Source: CAVQGM01 sp963712065
GTDB lineage: Bacteria > Actinomycetota > Acidimicrobiia > Acidimicrobiales > Acidimicrobilacustridaceae
Length of the DNA stretch: 64,000 bases
Reading direction: 5' to 3'
Assembly: GCA_963712065.1 (NCBI GenBank)
Contig: CAVQGM010000002.1
Coordinates: 992,001 to 1,056,000, forward strand
Shown: in pieces, positions 15,712 to 24,054 of the stretch
How positions within the stretch are numbered: position 1 is the first letter of the stretch
How the letters are laid out: every line of letters begins with the position of its first letter
Position numbers and translations under genes: made by a program
The notes under the pieces: model-generated
Told to the model about the DNA's origin: nothing
Seen by the model: the letters and a program-made list of their open reading frames with translations, nothing else
Databases searched by the model: none

Positions 15712-17253
15712 GTGTACCCCGGAGCCCACGCCGAGACCGACCCCGACAAGCCGGCCTACGTGATGGCCACCACGGGTCAGGCGGTCACCTACCGGGAGCT
15801 CGACGAGGAGGCCAACCGGCTCTCCCAGCTCTTCCGAGCGGCCGGGCTGGCGCCCGGCGACCACATGGCGTTCTGCCTCGAGAACCACCCCCGGTTCCTC
15901 GCCATCGCGTGGGGCGCCACCTACGCGGGGCTCTACTACACCGCGATCAGCAGTCGGCTCACCTCCGAGGAGGTCGAGTACATCGTCAACGACTGCGGAG
16001 CGCGGGTCTTCATCACGTCGACCTACAAGGCCGACGTGGCCGCCCACATCGTCGACAAGATGCCGAACGTCTCGGTGCGGCTCATGCTCGACGGGGTCAT
16101 CGACGGCTACGAGCCGTACGAGGAGGTGGTCGGCGCCCAACCGGCCGAGGCGCTGGCCGAGCGGGTCGCCGGCAAGGACATGCTCTACTCGTCGGGCACG
16201 ACCGGGCGGCCCAAGGGCGTGAAGCCGTCGATGCCGTCCGACCCCGTCGACCAGCCCTCGCCGGTCACCGGCCTGATGCAGCTGCTGTTCCAGGCGGACG
16301 AGTCGATGGTGTACCTCTCCCCCGCGCCGCTCTACCACGCCGCCCCGTTGCGCTTCACCATGGGCTGCCAGCAGGCGGGCGGCACCGCCGTGATCATGGA
16401 GCACTTCGATCCCGAGGGCGCGCTCGCGCTGATCGAGCAGCACCGGGCGACGCACAGCCAGTGGGTCCCCACCATGTTCGTGCGCATGCTCAAGCTGCCC
16501 GAGGAGGTGCGGGGGAGCTACGACGTGTCGAGCATGTTGGTCGCCATCCACGCCGCCGCCCCCTGCCCCGTGCCCGTCAAGCAGCAGATGATCGAGTGGT
16601 GGGGCCCGGTCGTCCACGAGTACTACGCCGGCACCGAGGGCAACGGCTTCGTCTACTGCAACAGCGAGGACTGGATGGCCCACAAGGGCACCGTCGGCAA
16701 GGCCCTGCTGGGCGAGATCCACATCGTGGGCGACGACGGCGCCGAGGTCCCGGTCGGCGAGGAAGGCGTCATCTACTTCGGCGGCGCCACGGAGTTCGAG
16801 TACCACAACGATCCCGACAAGACCGCCCAGTCGCGCAACGACCTGGGCTGGTCGACGCTCGGCGACGTCGGCCGCCTCGACGAGGACGGCTTCCTCTACC
16901 TGACGGACCGCAAGAGCTACATGATCATCACCGGCGGTGTGAACGTGTACCCGCAGGAGACCGAGAACCTCCTCGTGACCCATCCCGAGGTGCTCGACTG
17001 CGCCGTCATCGGCGTGCCCAACGAGGACTTCGGCGAGGAGGTGAAGGCCGTCGTGCAGCTCGCCCATCCCGGCAACGCCTCACCCGAGACCGAGCGCCAG
17101 CTCATCGCCTTCTGCCGCGAGCACCTGGCCGACGTGAAGTGCCCGCGATCGGTCGACTTCGTCGACGAGCTCCCTCGTCACCCCACCGGCAAGCTCTACA
17201 AGCGGCTGCTGCGGGACCAGTACTGGGCCGGCCACAAGAGCCGCATCATCTGA
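15712..17253 (+). CDS. Acyl-CoA synthetase (FadD-like, AMP-forming)
   Basis: A 513-residue member of the ANL superfamily that activates a carboxylic acid with ATP to the adenylate and then to the CoA thioester. Motifs in order: P-loop-like YSSGTTGRPKGVKPS near residue 160, YYAGTEGNG near 303, the hinge YLTDRKSYMIITGGVNVYPQ near 398, and the C-terminal catalytic Lys in HPTGKLYKRLLRDQYW near 495. The GTG at 15712 is used because AGGGAG lies 5-10 bases upstream and the family usually starts MYPG; an earlier in-frame GTG at 15658 falls in the inverted repeat. The substrate, perhaps a fatty or sterol-derived acid, cannot be told. Confidence 0.88.
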   Translation: MYPGAHAETDPDKPAYVMATTGQAVTYRELDEEANRLSQLFRAAGLAPGDHMAFCLENHPRFLAIAWGATYAGLYYTAISSRLTSEEVEYIVNDCGARVFITSTYKADVAAHIVDKMPNVSVRLMLDGVIDGYEPYEEVVGAQPAEALAERVAGKDMLYSSGTTGRPKGVKPSMPSDPVDQPSPVTGLMQLLFQADESMVYLSPAPLYHAAPLRFTMGCQQAGGTAVIMEHFDPEGALALIEQHRATHSQWVPTMFVRMLKLPEEVRGSYDVSSMLVAIHAAAPCPVPVKQQMIEWWGPVVHEYYAGTEGNGFVYCNSEDWMAHKGTVGKALLGEIHIVGDDGAEVPVGEEGVIYFGGATEFEYHNDPDKTAQSRNDLGWSTLGDVGRLDEDGFLYLTDRKSYMIITGGVNVYPQETENLLVTHPEVLDCAVIGVPNEDFGEEVKAVVQLAHPGNASPETERQLIAFCREHLADVKCPRSVDFVDELPRHPTGKLYKRLLRDQYWAGHKSRII

Positions 17254-17260
17254 CCGTGGA

Positions 17261-18481
17261 TCATCGGCTCACGCCGGCCGCCCGCCGGCGCAGCAGCAGC
17301 GACCGCCCGGCCACGGTGAGCGCGGCGGCGGTGAGGGCCGCCACCGTGGCCGACGCCCACGCCCAGCCGTAGCCGGCCCCGGCGACCACGACGCCGAAGA
17401 GCAGCGGGCCGAAGCCGGCGCCCACGTAGGTGCCGGTCTGGGTGATGGCCGTGGCCAGCCCGGGCGCGTGCGGGTTGGCCCGCACCACGGCCAGGTTGAA
17501 CAGGCCCGGCCATGCCCACCCGGCGGCGAACGCCAGGGGCGTGGCCACGAGGTAGGCCCAGGGCTGTTGCACGGCGTACACGAGGTAGGCGGCGGCCCCG
17601 CCGCACATCATCAGGGCCACCACCGGCAGGTGGCGCCCGCCCCGCTGGTCGGCCCGCACACCGTTGGCCAGACGCGAGGCGATGCCGAGGGCCGAGCCGA
17701 AGGTGAGCAGGAGGCCCGCCGCCCCCTCGGCGACGCCGGCCTCCACCGCCCCGCTGACGAGGAACGCCGTCTGGGCGCTGGCGACCGAGGCCCCGAAGGC
17801 CACCGCGGCGGCGAGCACCACCAGGACCGGGATGGGGGTGTCGAGCCGGGACCGGGCCGTGGCCGTGGCCGGTGGCGGTGGGCCGACCGACGGCATGGCC
17901 GTCGGTCGCGGCACCCGCCGGTCGTCGGGCAGCGTCGCACCGGCGCCGATCGCGGCCAGGCCGGCGAAGGCGAAGGTCCACCGCCAGCCGAGGGTCAAGG
18001 TGATCGCCGGTACGGCGGCGCCGCCGACCAGGGTGGCGAACGGCATGGCCGACTGCTTCACGGCGAAGGCGATCCCGTGGCGCTCGGGCGGCACGGTGCG
18101 GGCCATCAACACGTTGGCCGCCGGCTGGGTGAGGGCGTTGCCCAGGCCGGCGACGGCGGCGAGCACCGCGAGCATCCACCAGGCCTGGACCACCGCGGCG
18201 ATGGCGAGCATCACCCCGGCGTTGACGAAGGTGGCCAGCCTGAGCGATCGGGAGCCGCCCATGCGCTCGGTGAGCCCACCCATCGAGGTCGAGAACAGGG
18301 CGGCCACCCCGAACGAGATGGCGATGGTGGCGCCGAGGAGCGCCGGACCGAAGTCGAGGTCCTCCTCGAGCTGCACGGCCTGGCTGCCCACCAGGAACGC
18401 GGGCAGGACCCCACAGGTCGTGGCCAGCGCCGTCGACACGAGGACCCGCCGCAGCGACGGTCCTGTCGGGGTCGTGGTCAC
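17261..18481 (-). CDS. MFS transporter
   Basis: A 406-residue major facilitator with about 12 membrane helices. The inter-helix motif GGLTERMGGSRSLRL near residue 65 corresponds to the loop 2-3 signature and a long central loop separates the two halves. No ligand-specific motif was recognised. GTG 18481 is the only start consistent with the helix pattern, and TACCGT on the minus strand ends 8 bases ahead of it. The gene is convergent with the acyl-CoA synthetase (7-bp gap) and divergent from GDPD across a pair of 53-nt palindromic repeats. Confidence 0.8.
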   Translation of the reverse strand: MTTTPTGPSLRRVLVSTALATTCGVLPAFLVGSQAVQLEEDLDFGPALLGATIAISFGVAALFSTSMGGLTERMGGSRSLRLATFVNAGVMLAIAAVVQAWWMLAVLAAVAGLGNALTQPAANVLMARTVPPERHGIAFAVKQSAMPFATLVGGAAVPAITLTLGWRWTFAFAGLAAIGAGATLPDDRRVPRPTAMPSVGPPPPATATARSRLDTPIPVLVVLAAAVAFGASVASAQTAFLVSGAVEAGVAEGAAGLLLTFGSALGIASRLANGVRADQRGGRHLPVVALMMCGGAAAYLVYAVQQPWAYLVATPLAFAAGWAWPGLFNLAVVRANPHAPGLATAITQTGTYVGAGFGPLLFGVVVAGAGYGWAWASATVAALTAAALTVAGRSLLLRRRAAGVSR

Positions 18482-18515
18482 GTCGACCCACGGTACGCGC
18501 CCACCCCCCTCCCAC

Positions 18516-18568
18516 CGAACTGGTTGCGGAACACGCCCCTCGCAGCGGCGAAGACCGCAACCGGTTCG
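18516..18568. repeat. 53-nt palindromic repeat, copy A
   Basis: The unit opens with CGAACTGGTTGCGGAAC, has a 23-nt variable middle and closes with CGCAACCGGTTCG. The ends are complementary over 14 bases with one G-T pair. It is one of a tandem pair with copy B, 11 bp away, and related to the pair near 33 kb. Confidence 0.8.
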
Positions 18569-18579
18569 AGCCGGACGCA

Positions 18580-18632
18580 CCAACTGGTTGCGGAACCCGG
18601 CCGTCCCGGCCGGTGACCCCGCAACCGGTTCG
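18580..18632. repeat. 53-nt palindromic repeat, copy B
   Basis: The same 17+23+13 layout as copy A, with CCAACTGGTTGCGGAAC at the start (one mismatch) and CGCAACCGGTTCG at the end. The middle is CCGGCC...GGCCGG, itself self-complementary. It reaches to 6 bases before the -10 box of the GDPD gene. Confidence 0.8.
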
Positions 18633-18637
18633 GGTCC

Positions 18638-18643
18638 TAGGGT
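18638..18643 (+). promoter_or_regulatory. -10 box of the GDPD gene (leaderless)
   Basis: TAGGGT ends exactly 7 bases before ATG 18651. The upstream region where a -35 box would lie is occupied by repeat copy B. Confidence 0.45.
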
Positions 18644-18650
18644 GACGACG

Positions 18651-19412
18651 ATGGCGACACGGTTCCCGTTCCTCGACCACCCCGGACCGCTCCCGTTCGC
18701 GCATCGGGGCGGCGCCGGCGACTGGCCCGAGAACACCATGCCGGCGTTCGAAGGGGCCGTCGCCCTCGGCTACCGGTACGTCGAGACCGACGTCCACGTG
18801 ACGAGCGACGGGGTGCTCGTCGCCTTCCACGACGAGGCGCTCGACCGGGTCACCGACCGCGCCGGGCTCATCCGCGACCAGCCGTGGCGGGAGGTGCGCC
18901 AGGCGCGGGTCGACGGACGGGAGCCGATCCCCCGGCTCGCCGATCTGCTCGGCACGTGGCCCGACCTGATGGTCAACATCGACCCGAAGCACGATTCGGC
19001 CGTCGACGCCCTCGCGTCGGTCGTCGAGGACCACGACGCCGTCGAGCGGGTGTGCGTCGGCGCCTTCTCCGACAAACGACTCGCCCGGCTCCGCGCCCGC
19101 CTCGGTCCCCGGCTGTGCACGAGCCTCGGGCCGAGGGGTGTGGCCCGGCTGCGGGCGGCCAGCTACGGCGCGCCGGCCGGTCGCCTCCCGGCGGGGTGCG
19201 CCCAGGTGCCGACCCGCGCCGGGAAGGTCGCACTGGTCGACGACCGCTTCGTCCGGACGGCCCACGAGCGCGACCTCCAGGTGCACGTGTGGACGGTCGA
19301 CGACGAAGCCGAGATGGACCGCCTGCTCGACCTGGGCGTCGACGGCCTGATGACCGACCGGCCGGCGGTGTTGAGACAGGTCCTCGTGCGACGCGGCCAA
19401 TGGGCCGACTGA
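18651..19412 (+). CDS. Glycerophosphodiester phosphodiesterase
   Basis: A 253-residue cytosolic GDPD-family TIM-barrel enzyme that splits glycerophosphodiesters to glycerol 3-phosphate and an alcohol. The catalytic His-Arg pair is in FAHRGGAGDWPENT near residue 16, followed by ETDVHVTSDGVLVAFHDEALDRVT, which supplies the metal-binding Glu-Asp and the second His, and VNIDPKHD near residue 105. No signal peptide is present. It is convergent with the FAD oxidase gene (39-bp gap) and starts just after the 53-nt repeat pair. Confidence 0.88.
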   Translation: MATRFPFLDHPGPLPFAHRGGAGDWPENTMPAFEGAVALGYRYVETDVHVTSDGVLVAFHDEALDRVTDRAGLIRDQPWREVRQARVDGREPIPRLADLLGTWPDLMVNIDPKHDSAVDALASVVEDHDAVERVCVGAFSDKRLARLRARLGPRLCTSLGPRGVARLRAASYGAPAGRLPAGCAQVPTRAGKVALVDDRFVRTAHERDLQVHVWTVDDEAEMDRLLDLGVDGLMTDRPAVLRQVLVRRGQWAD

Positions 19413-19451
19413 CGGTCCGACCGCACCGTTCGATCGGCCCCGTCGCGGTCG

Positions 19452-20831
19452 TCACCCCTGGGGCTCGGGGAGCAGGACGCCCGGGTTGAGGATGCCGGTC
19501 GGGTCGAGGGCCGCCTTGATCGCCCGCATGGCGTCCAGCTCGGCCGGGCTTCGCACGAGCGGCAGCCACCGTCGCTTGGCCCGTCCGATGCCGTGCTCGG
19601 CGCTGATGCTGCCGCCGAGGTCGGCGACGAGACGGAGCACGACATCGTCGACCCGCTCGTCGTCGGGGGCCAGCCCGGTGACGTTGACGTGGAGGTTGCC
19701 GTCGCCGATGTGGCCGAACAGCCAGGTGCGGGCGTCGGGCACGACGGCGGCGACGACGCCCGGCACCTCGGCGGCGAAGCGCGAGAGCATCCCCGAGGGG
19801 AGCGCGACGTCGAGCTTGTGGGGCGCGCCCAGGGTGTTGATCGACACGGTGTGGTCCTCGCGGTACCGCCAGAGCGCCTCGGCCTCGCGCTCGTTGGTGG
19901 CGACGGCGACGTCGAGCGCCGAGTCGGTGGCCTGCACCGCGTCGGACAGCGCGGCCATCGGGTCGTCGTGGTCGGCCGCCTCGATCAGCACGACGACCGG
20001 CGGGCGGCCGGCGAGGGGCGGCGTCAGGCCCTGCACCTCGCACACGAGGTCGAGACCTTCGACGAACACGACCTCGGCGGCGGTGATGCTCGGCACACGG
20101 CGCCGCCACCGGGCCACCGCCGACACGGCGTCGGCGACGCCGGCGAACCCCACCAGGGCCACCACCCGCTCCTCGACGCGCGGGACGAGACGGAGCCGCG
20201 CCCTCGTCACCACCGCGAGCGTCCCCTCGCTCCCGCACAGCAGACCGGCCAGGTCGTAACCGGTGTTGTCCTTGACCAGCCCGCCGAGGTGCGAGATCAC
20301 CCGACCGTCGGCCAGCACCGCCTCGACGCCGACGAGCTGCTGGCGGGTCGCGCCCCACCGCAGGACGTGGAGCCCGCCCGCGTTGGTCGCCACCGTGCCG
20401 CCGACGGTCGCCGAGTCACGGGCCGCCAGGTCGACGGCGTAGGCCAGCCCCGCGGCGGACGCCGCCTGGCGGAGGGCGGCGAGCGGCTCCCCCGCCGCCG
20501 CGGTCACCTGCATGGCGTCGGTGTCCACCGGTTCGATGCCCCGCAACCGGCCGAGGTGGACGACGACCTCCCCGTCCTGGGGCACGCCGCCGCCCACCAA
20601 CCCGGTGTTGCCGCCCTGGGGCACGACGGCGACGCCAGCCTCTCGGCATCGGGCGAGCACGGCGGCGACCTCGTCGGTCGACGAAGGCCGGACCACGGCG
20701 GCGGCCTCGCCGACGAAGCGCCCCGTCCAATCCGTCGCGTGCGACACGACCAGGTCTCGATCGGTCACCACGCCACCGGGGCCGAGCTCCGCCGCCAGGG
20801 CCTCGAGGACGCGATCCGACGGCGCGGGCAC
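19452..20831 (-). CDS. FAD-binding oxidase, GlcD / D-lactate dehydrogenase type
   Basis: A 459-residue flavoprotein of the FAD_binding_4 plus FAD-oxidase C family that oxidises 2-hydroxy acids such as D-lactate, glycolate or D-2-hydroxyglutarate. The FAD-binding half contains VVPQGGNTGLVGGGVP near residue 70 and ATVGGTVATNAGGLHVLRWG near residue 140; the C-terminal domain has WLFGHIGDGNLHVNV near residue 360 and SAEHGIGRAKRRW near 405, both typical. GTG 20831 is used; the box CACGAT ends 6 bases before it and differs by one base from TANNNT. Electron acceptor unknown. Confidence 0.88.
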   Translation of the reverse strand: MPAPSDRVLEALAAELGPGGVVTDRDLVVSHATDWTGRFVGEAAAVVRPSSTDEVAAVLARCREAGVAVVPQGGNTGLVGGGVPQDGEVVVHLGRLRGIEPVDTDAMQVTAAAGEPLAALRQAASAAGLAYAVDLAARDSATVGGTVATNAGGLHVLRWGATRQQLVGVEAVLADGRVISHLGGLVKDNTGYDLAGLLCGSEGTLAVVTRARLRLVPRVEERVVALVGFAGVADAVSAVARWRRRVPSITAAEVVFVEGLDLVCEVQGLTPPLAGRPPVVVLIEAADHDDPMAALSDAVQATDSALDVAVATNEREAEALWRYREDHTVSINTLGAPHKLDVALPSGMLSRFAAEVPGVVAAVVPDARTWLFGHIGDGNLHVNVTGLAPDDERVDDVVLRLVADLGGSISAEHGIGRAKRRWLPLVRSPAELDAMRAIKAALDPTGILNPGVLLPEPQG

Positions 20832-20874
20832 GGACCCATCGTGCCAGAGCGCGCACCAGCGACCGAGGGCCGCC

Positions 20875-20880
20875 TACCGT
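20875..20880 (+). promoter_or_regulatory. -10 box of the gamma-glutamyltransferase gene (leaderless)
   Basis: TACCGT ends 7 bases before GTG 20888. The whole divergent spacer is only 56 bp and holds both starts. Confidence 0.45.
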
Positions 20881-20887
20881 CTCGGTC

Positions 20888-22477
20888 GTGCCCGACCTCG
20901 GACCGCTCACCACGAACTACGCGCCCTCGGGGATGGTCTGCTCGCCCGACCACCTGGCCTCGGAGGCCGGTGTGGCCATCCTGCGCGCCGGGGGGTCGGC
21001 CGTCGACGCCGCCATCGCCACGAGCGCCGTGCTCGCCGTCGTGGCCCCGCACCTGTGCGGCATGGGTGGCGACCTGTTCGCGCTGGTGCACACGGGACCC
21101 GGCGCGCCCGAGACCCTCGTGTCGTCCGGGCGGGCGGGCAGCGGGGCCGACCCCGAGCGCCTGCGCGCCGAGGGGGCGCGCCGCATGCCCCACCGCGGCG
21201 ACATCCGGTCGGTGCCGGTGCCCGGGTGCGTGGACGGCTGGGTGACCCTCCACCAGCGCCATGGCCGGCTCCCCCTCGCCGACGTGCTGGCCGACGCCAC
21301 CCGCCACGCCGCCGACGGCTTCCCGGTGTCGGCCCTGCTGGCCGCCGCCCTGCCCCTCGTCGAGCACGCGCCCGGCGCCGCCCTCCCCGAGCCGGGCGGG
21401 GCGCGGGGCACCCGACCAGGCGACCGGTGGGTGAGGACGGGGGTGGCCGAGGCCCTCCGGTCCATCGCCATCGACGGTCGGGAGGGCTTCTACGAGGGCG
21501 CCTTCGGCGAGGGCCTCCTCGCCATCGGCGCCGGCGAGTACGTCGAAGACGACCTCCGGCGGTCCTGCTCCGAGTGGGTCGAGCCCCTCGGCCTGCGGGT
21601 GTTCGACCACGACGCCTGGACCATCCCACCACCGTCGCAGGGGTACCTCTCACTCGCCGCCGCGTGGATCACCGAGGGCCTCGACCTGCCCGGCGACCCC
21701 GACGACGCCCGATGGGTCCACCTCCTCGTCGAGGCCGCCCGCCAGGCCGGGCACGACCGCCCAGCCGTCCTCCACCAGCACGCCGACGGCGGGTCCCTCC
21801 TCGAGCCCGCCCGGCTCGCGCCACGGCGCGCCGCCGTCCGTGCCGACGCCGCCGGCACCCTCGGGCACCCGACGGCCGAGGGCGGCACGATCCACCTCTG
21901 CGTCGTCGACGCCGACCGGATGGGCGTGTCGCTGATGCAGTCGAACGCGGCCGACTTCGGCTCGCACCTGGCCGAACCGGGCACGGGGATCTTCCTGCAC
22001 AACCGAGGCATCGGCTTCGGCCTCGAACCGGGCCACCCAGCCGAGTACCGCCCCGGCGCCCGACCGCCGAGCACCCTCTCCCCCGCCCTCGTCACCCGGG
22101 ACGACGGCTCGCTGCACGCCGTGCTCGGCTCAATGGGCGGCGACTCCCAGCCCCAGATCGTCCTCCAGCTCCTCGTGCGCCTCCTCCACCACCGGCACCG
22201 GCCGGGGCGGATCATCGCCGCCCCCCGGTTCGTGCTCGCCAACCACGGCGGAGGGCACGGCTTCGACACGTGGGACGATCTCGCCGCGCTCGGCGTCGAC
22301 GTCGAGGACGACGCGCCGGCGGCGTGGGTCGAGGGCCTCGTGGCGCGGGGCCACCGGGTGCGTACCCGGCCACCGTGGCTCGGCTTCGGCCACGCCCACC
22401 TCATCGCGGTGGGCGATGGCGGCTACGGAGGCATGGCCGACCCCCGGGCCGGCTCGGGAGCAGCGGTCGGGTACTGA
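20888..22477 (+). CDS. Gamma-glutamyltransferase family protein
   Basis: A 529-residue Ntn-hydrolase of the gamma-glutamyltransferase family, made as a proenzyme that cleaves itself before a Thr to form two subunits. The large-subunit mark GGSAVDAAIATSAVLAVVAPHLCGMGGD is near residue 37; the probable nucleophile is Thr in EGGTIHLCVVD near residue 336, where usual family members have TTH. GSMGGDSQPQIVLQ near 415 is the GGDxQPQ block of the small subunit. No signal peptide is seen, unlike many periplasmic homologues, so it may be cytosolic; cephalosporin-acylase-like or thiol-related roles are possible. Its stop lies 7 bp from the convergent methyltransferase stop. Confidence 0.85.
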   Translation: MPDLGPLTTNYAPSGMVCSPDHLASEAGVAILRAGGSAVDAAIATSAVLAVVAPHLCGMGGDLFALVHTGPGAPETLVSSGRAGSGADPERLRAEGARRMPHRGDIRSVPVPGCVDGWVTLHQRHGRLPLADVLADATRHAADGFPVSALLAAALPLVEHAPGAALPEPGGARGTRPGDRWVRTGVAEALRSIAIDGREGFYEGAFGEGLLAIGAGEYVEDDLRRSCSEWVEPLGLRVFDHDAWTIPPPSQGYLSLAAAWITEGLDLPGDPDDARWVHLLVEAARQAGHDRPAVLHQHADGGSLLEPARLAPRRAAVRADAAGTLGHPTAEGGTIHLCVVDADRMGVSLMQSNAADFGSHLAEPGTGIFLHNRGIGFGLEPGHPAEYRPGARPPSTLSPALVTRDDGSLHAVLGSMGGDSQPQIVLQLLVRLLHHRHRPGRIIAAPRFVLANHGGGHGFDTWDDLAALGVDVEDDAPAAWVEGLVARGHRVRTRPPWLGFGHAHLIAVGDGGYGGMADPRAGSGAAVGY

Positions 22478-22490
22478 GCTGGCTCAGTAC
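22471..22490. terminator. Palindrome across two convergent stop codons
   Basis: GTACTGAG at 22471-22478 and CTCAGTAC at 22483-22490 form an 8-bp stem with a CTGG loop. Both genes end with Tyr-stop written TAC TGA, so the palindrome contains both stop codons. It may serve as a small bidirectional terminator. Confidence 0.35.
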
Positions 22491-23296
22491 GGCCAGGTGC
22501 CGTCGCTGCCGAGCGCCCGGTAGACGGGGCGCAGCTTCGCGAGGATGGCCGCCTTCACCACCACGTTCCGGACGAACCAGGGCAGCTCGGCGAGCTGGCG
22601 GGCGGCGTTGCCGAGCCGCTCTCGCGGCGTCAGCCGGGTGCGACGGAACTGGGTCATCGACTGCGACCGGCCCTCGTAGCGCCAGCTCGAACCGAAGAAG
22701 GTGGTGAGCACCAGCCCGCCCGTGACGCCCACCGCGCTGAACGAGTCGTGCACCAGCATCACGCCACCTTCGGGCACCTTGGCGCTCCACTCCCGCAGGT
22801 CCTGCAGTGCAGGCCGGAACCGGTGGGCGCCGTCGATGTAGAGCAGGTCGACCGGGCCGGGCACCGACGGCAGCGCGTCGTGGGAGAACGCCCGCAAGTG
22901 GGTGACCCGATCGCGCACCCCAGCCTGCTCGAGGTTGGCCTCGAAGACCCGGTTGTCCTGCTCGGCCTCCTCGGCGAAGCCCTCGAACTCCTGCGGGCCA
23001 CGGTCGTTGCCACCGTGGGGGTCGATGGCGACGAGCTCCACCCCGTCGGCGGCGGCGTTGGCCAGCACGATGAGCGAGCGACCCTGGAAGCTGCCGATCT
23101 CGACGATCCGCGTGCCGGGCGACAGCTCCGACGCCCGAGCCCACAGCCGAGCCGCCTGGTCCCTCGTCATCCACCCGTTGACCTCGGCCACCGACGCGAA
23201 CACCGTCTCGAAGTCGGCACCGGGCTCGACGCTCGGCGCCGGGTCGCCATCGGTAGGCGGCGACGATGCGGGGACGACGGGGTCGGGGGCGGTCAC
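22484..23296 (-). CDS. Class I SAM-dependent methyltransferase
   Basis: A 270-residue protein with a Methyltransf_24-type core. The SAM-binding glycine motif is RIVEIGSFQGRSLIVLANAA near residue 85, followed by LVAIDPHGGND and later PVDLLYIDGAHRFRPALQDLREW, which resembles cephalosporin-hydroxylase/sugar-methyltransferase relatives; a C-terminal basic region follows. GTG 23296 has GGAG six bases upstream and removes a Pro-rich leader; the ATG at 23362 is an alternative. Substrate unknown. The region 5' of it is gene-free for about 750 bp. Confidence 0.7.
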   Translation of the reverse strand: MTAPDPVVPASSPPTDGDPAPSVEPGADFETVFASVAEVNGWMTRDQAARLWARASELSPGTRIVEIGSFQGRSLIVLANAAADGVELVAIDPHGGNDRGPQEFEGFAEEAEQDNRVFEANLEQAGVRDRVTHLRAFSHDALPSVPGPVDLLYIDGAHRFRPALQDLREWSAKVPEGGVMLVHDSFSAVGVTGGLVLTTFFGSSWRYEGRSQSMTQFRRTRLTPRERLGNAARQLAELPWFVRNVVVKAAILAKLRPVYRALGSDGTWPY

Positions 23297-23478
23297 GGGA
23301 GCTCCAGGGGCGGGAGGTGAAGCGGGTCGACGAGCGAGTCTACGCGACCCCCACCCCGCCATCGGGCGGCGCGCCGTGTGGATGACATGGGGAGGGCGAT
23401 GGGGAGAAACCGACCCCGGTTGGGGATTGCCGACGAACTCCGGGGATAACCCTGGGGATCTCGAGAAAGTGGTTGACC
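23297..23478. other. Gene-free stretch with an array of G-runs
   Basis: No plausible coding sequence was found. Between 23387 and 23460 there are at least five runs of four G, most inside TGGGGA or CGGGGAT (ATGGGGAG twice, TGGGGATT 23421, CGGGGATA 23441, TGGGGATC 23453). TGTGGATGA at 23377-23385 resembles a DnaA box but is isolated. A TTGACC at 23473-23478 could be the -35 box of the RNA candidate that follows. Confidence 0.4.
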
Positions 23479-23775
23479 AGCCCGGTCGGGCGGGAGCACA
23501 GTCACCTCAAGCCAGGCAAGAACGAGCCGCCCGGCACCGAGCATCCGGCAGGGGGAGACCCCCGCCGAGGGCCCGGCAGGCGAGCGGTTCGGGGCACCTG
23601 GTCAGGGTCGCAGCCCGTCCGCCCCGAACGGGGACGGAGGCGCCGGTCGGGAACGACCGGGGAGTGCGAACCGGAGGGCCGGCCCGGCCCGACGGATCGC
23701 CGGGGTGCGAGCCGCACGGGTTGGCCCCGAGGAGCTGACCGGCTTCGGCCGGGAGGCTACTCGGGGTCCTCGTGC
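23479..23775 (+). ncRNA. Candidate structured RNA of unknown class
   Basis: No coding frame is convincing here, yet hairpins follow one another. CGGC-A-GGGGG-AGA-CCCCC-GCCG spans 23546-23567; CCGGTCG-GGAA-CGACCGG (23643-23660) is a 7-bp stem closed by a GNRA-type tetraloop; GTGCG-AGC-CGCAC lies at 23705-23717; and CCCCGAG (23725-23731) pairs with CTCGGGG (23760-23766) around an inner CCGGC-TTCG-GCCGG (23739-23752), a C(UUCG)G tetraloop. TTGACC at 23473-23478 and CACAGT at 23497-23502 could be its promoter. It matches none of RNase P, tmRNA, SRP RNA or the common riboswitches that I could compare by eye. It might also be a long leader or DNA-level structure. Confidence 0.3.
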
Positions 23776-23780
23776 GTTTC

Positions 23781-23810
23781 GGCCCGTCTCGGCCCGTCTC
23801 GGCCCGTCTC
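23781..23810. repeat. Three perfect tandem copies of a 10-bp unit
   Basis: GGCCCGTCTC is repeated three times without change, preceded by a partial TTTC copy and followed by GGCTCTGCTC. The period equals about one helical turn. It lies between the RNA candidate and the ABC transporter promoter. Confidence 0.75.
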
Positions 23811-23933
23811 GGCTCTGCTCCCGGTCGGTGACGGCCCCACGCTCGCGCGCCGTCGCGACGGTCCGTCGGGCGCCCGAGCACGCGGGGCGGTGGGAGACGT
23901 GCGAGGATGACGTCCGTCACATCGACAGGGTTA

Positions 23934-23963
23934 TTGACACGGTGGCAATGACGCCCCTACCGT
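23934..23963 (+). promoter_or_regulatory. Promoter of the peptide ABC transporter operon
   Basis: TTGACA (23934-23939), a perfect -35 box, is followed after 18 bp by TACCGT (23958-23963). Transcription would start near 23970, leaving a leader of about 85 nt. An imperfect inverted repeat, ATTGACAC and GTGGCAAT with one mismatch, covers 23933-23949 and could be an operator. Confidence 0.65.
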
Positions 23964-24054
23964 CACCTCGCCCCTGTGGCCGGGGTCACACTGCCGGCCG
24001 GAGGGCCCGGCCCGCCAGCCGGGACGTCGTGAGCCGCATCACTTTGGGGGAAGC

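Noticed and set aside
23377..23449. TGTGGATGA and CGGGGATAA resembling DnaA boxes beside the G-runs
   Set aside because: Only one is close to consensus, and dnaA, dnaN or gyr genes are absent.
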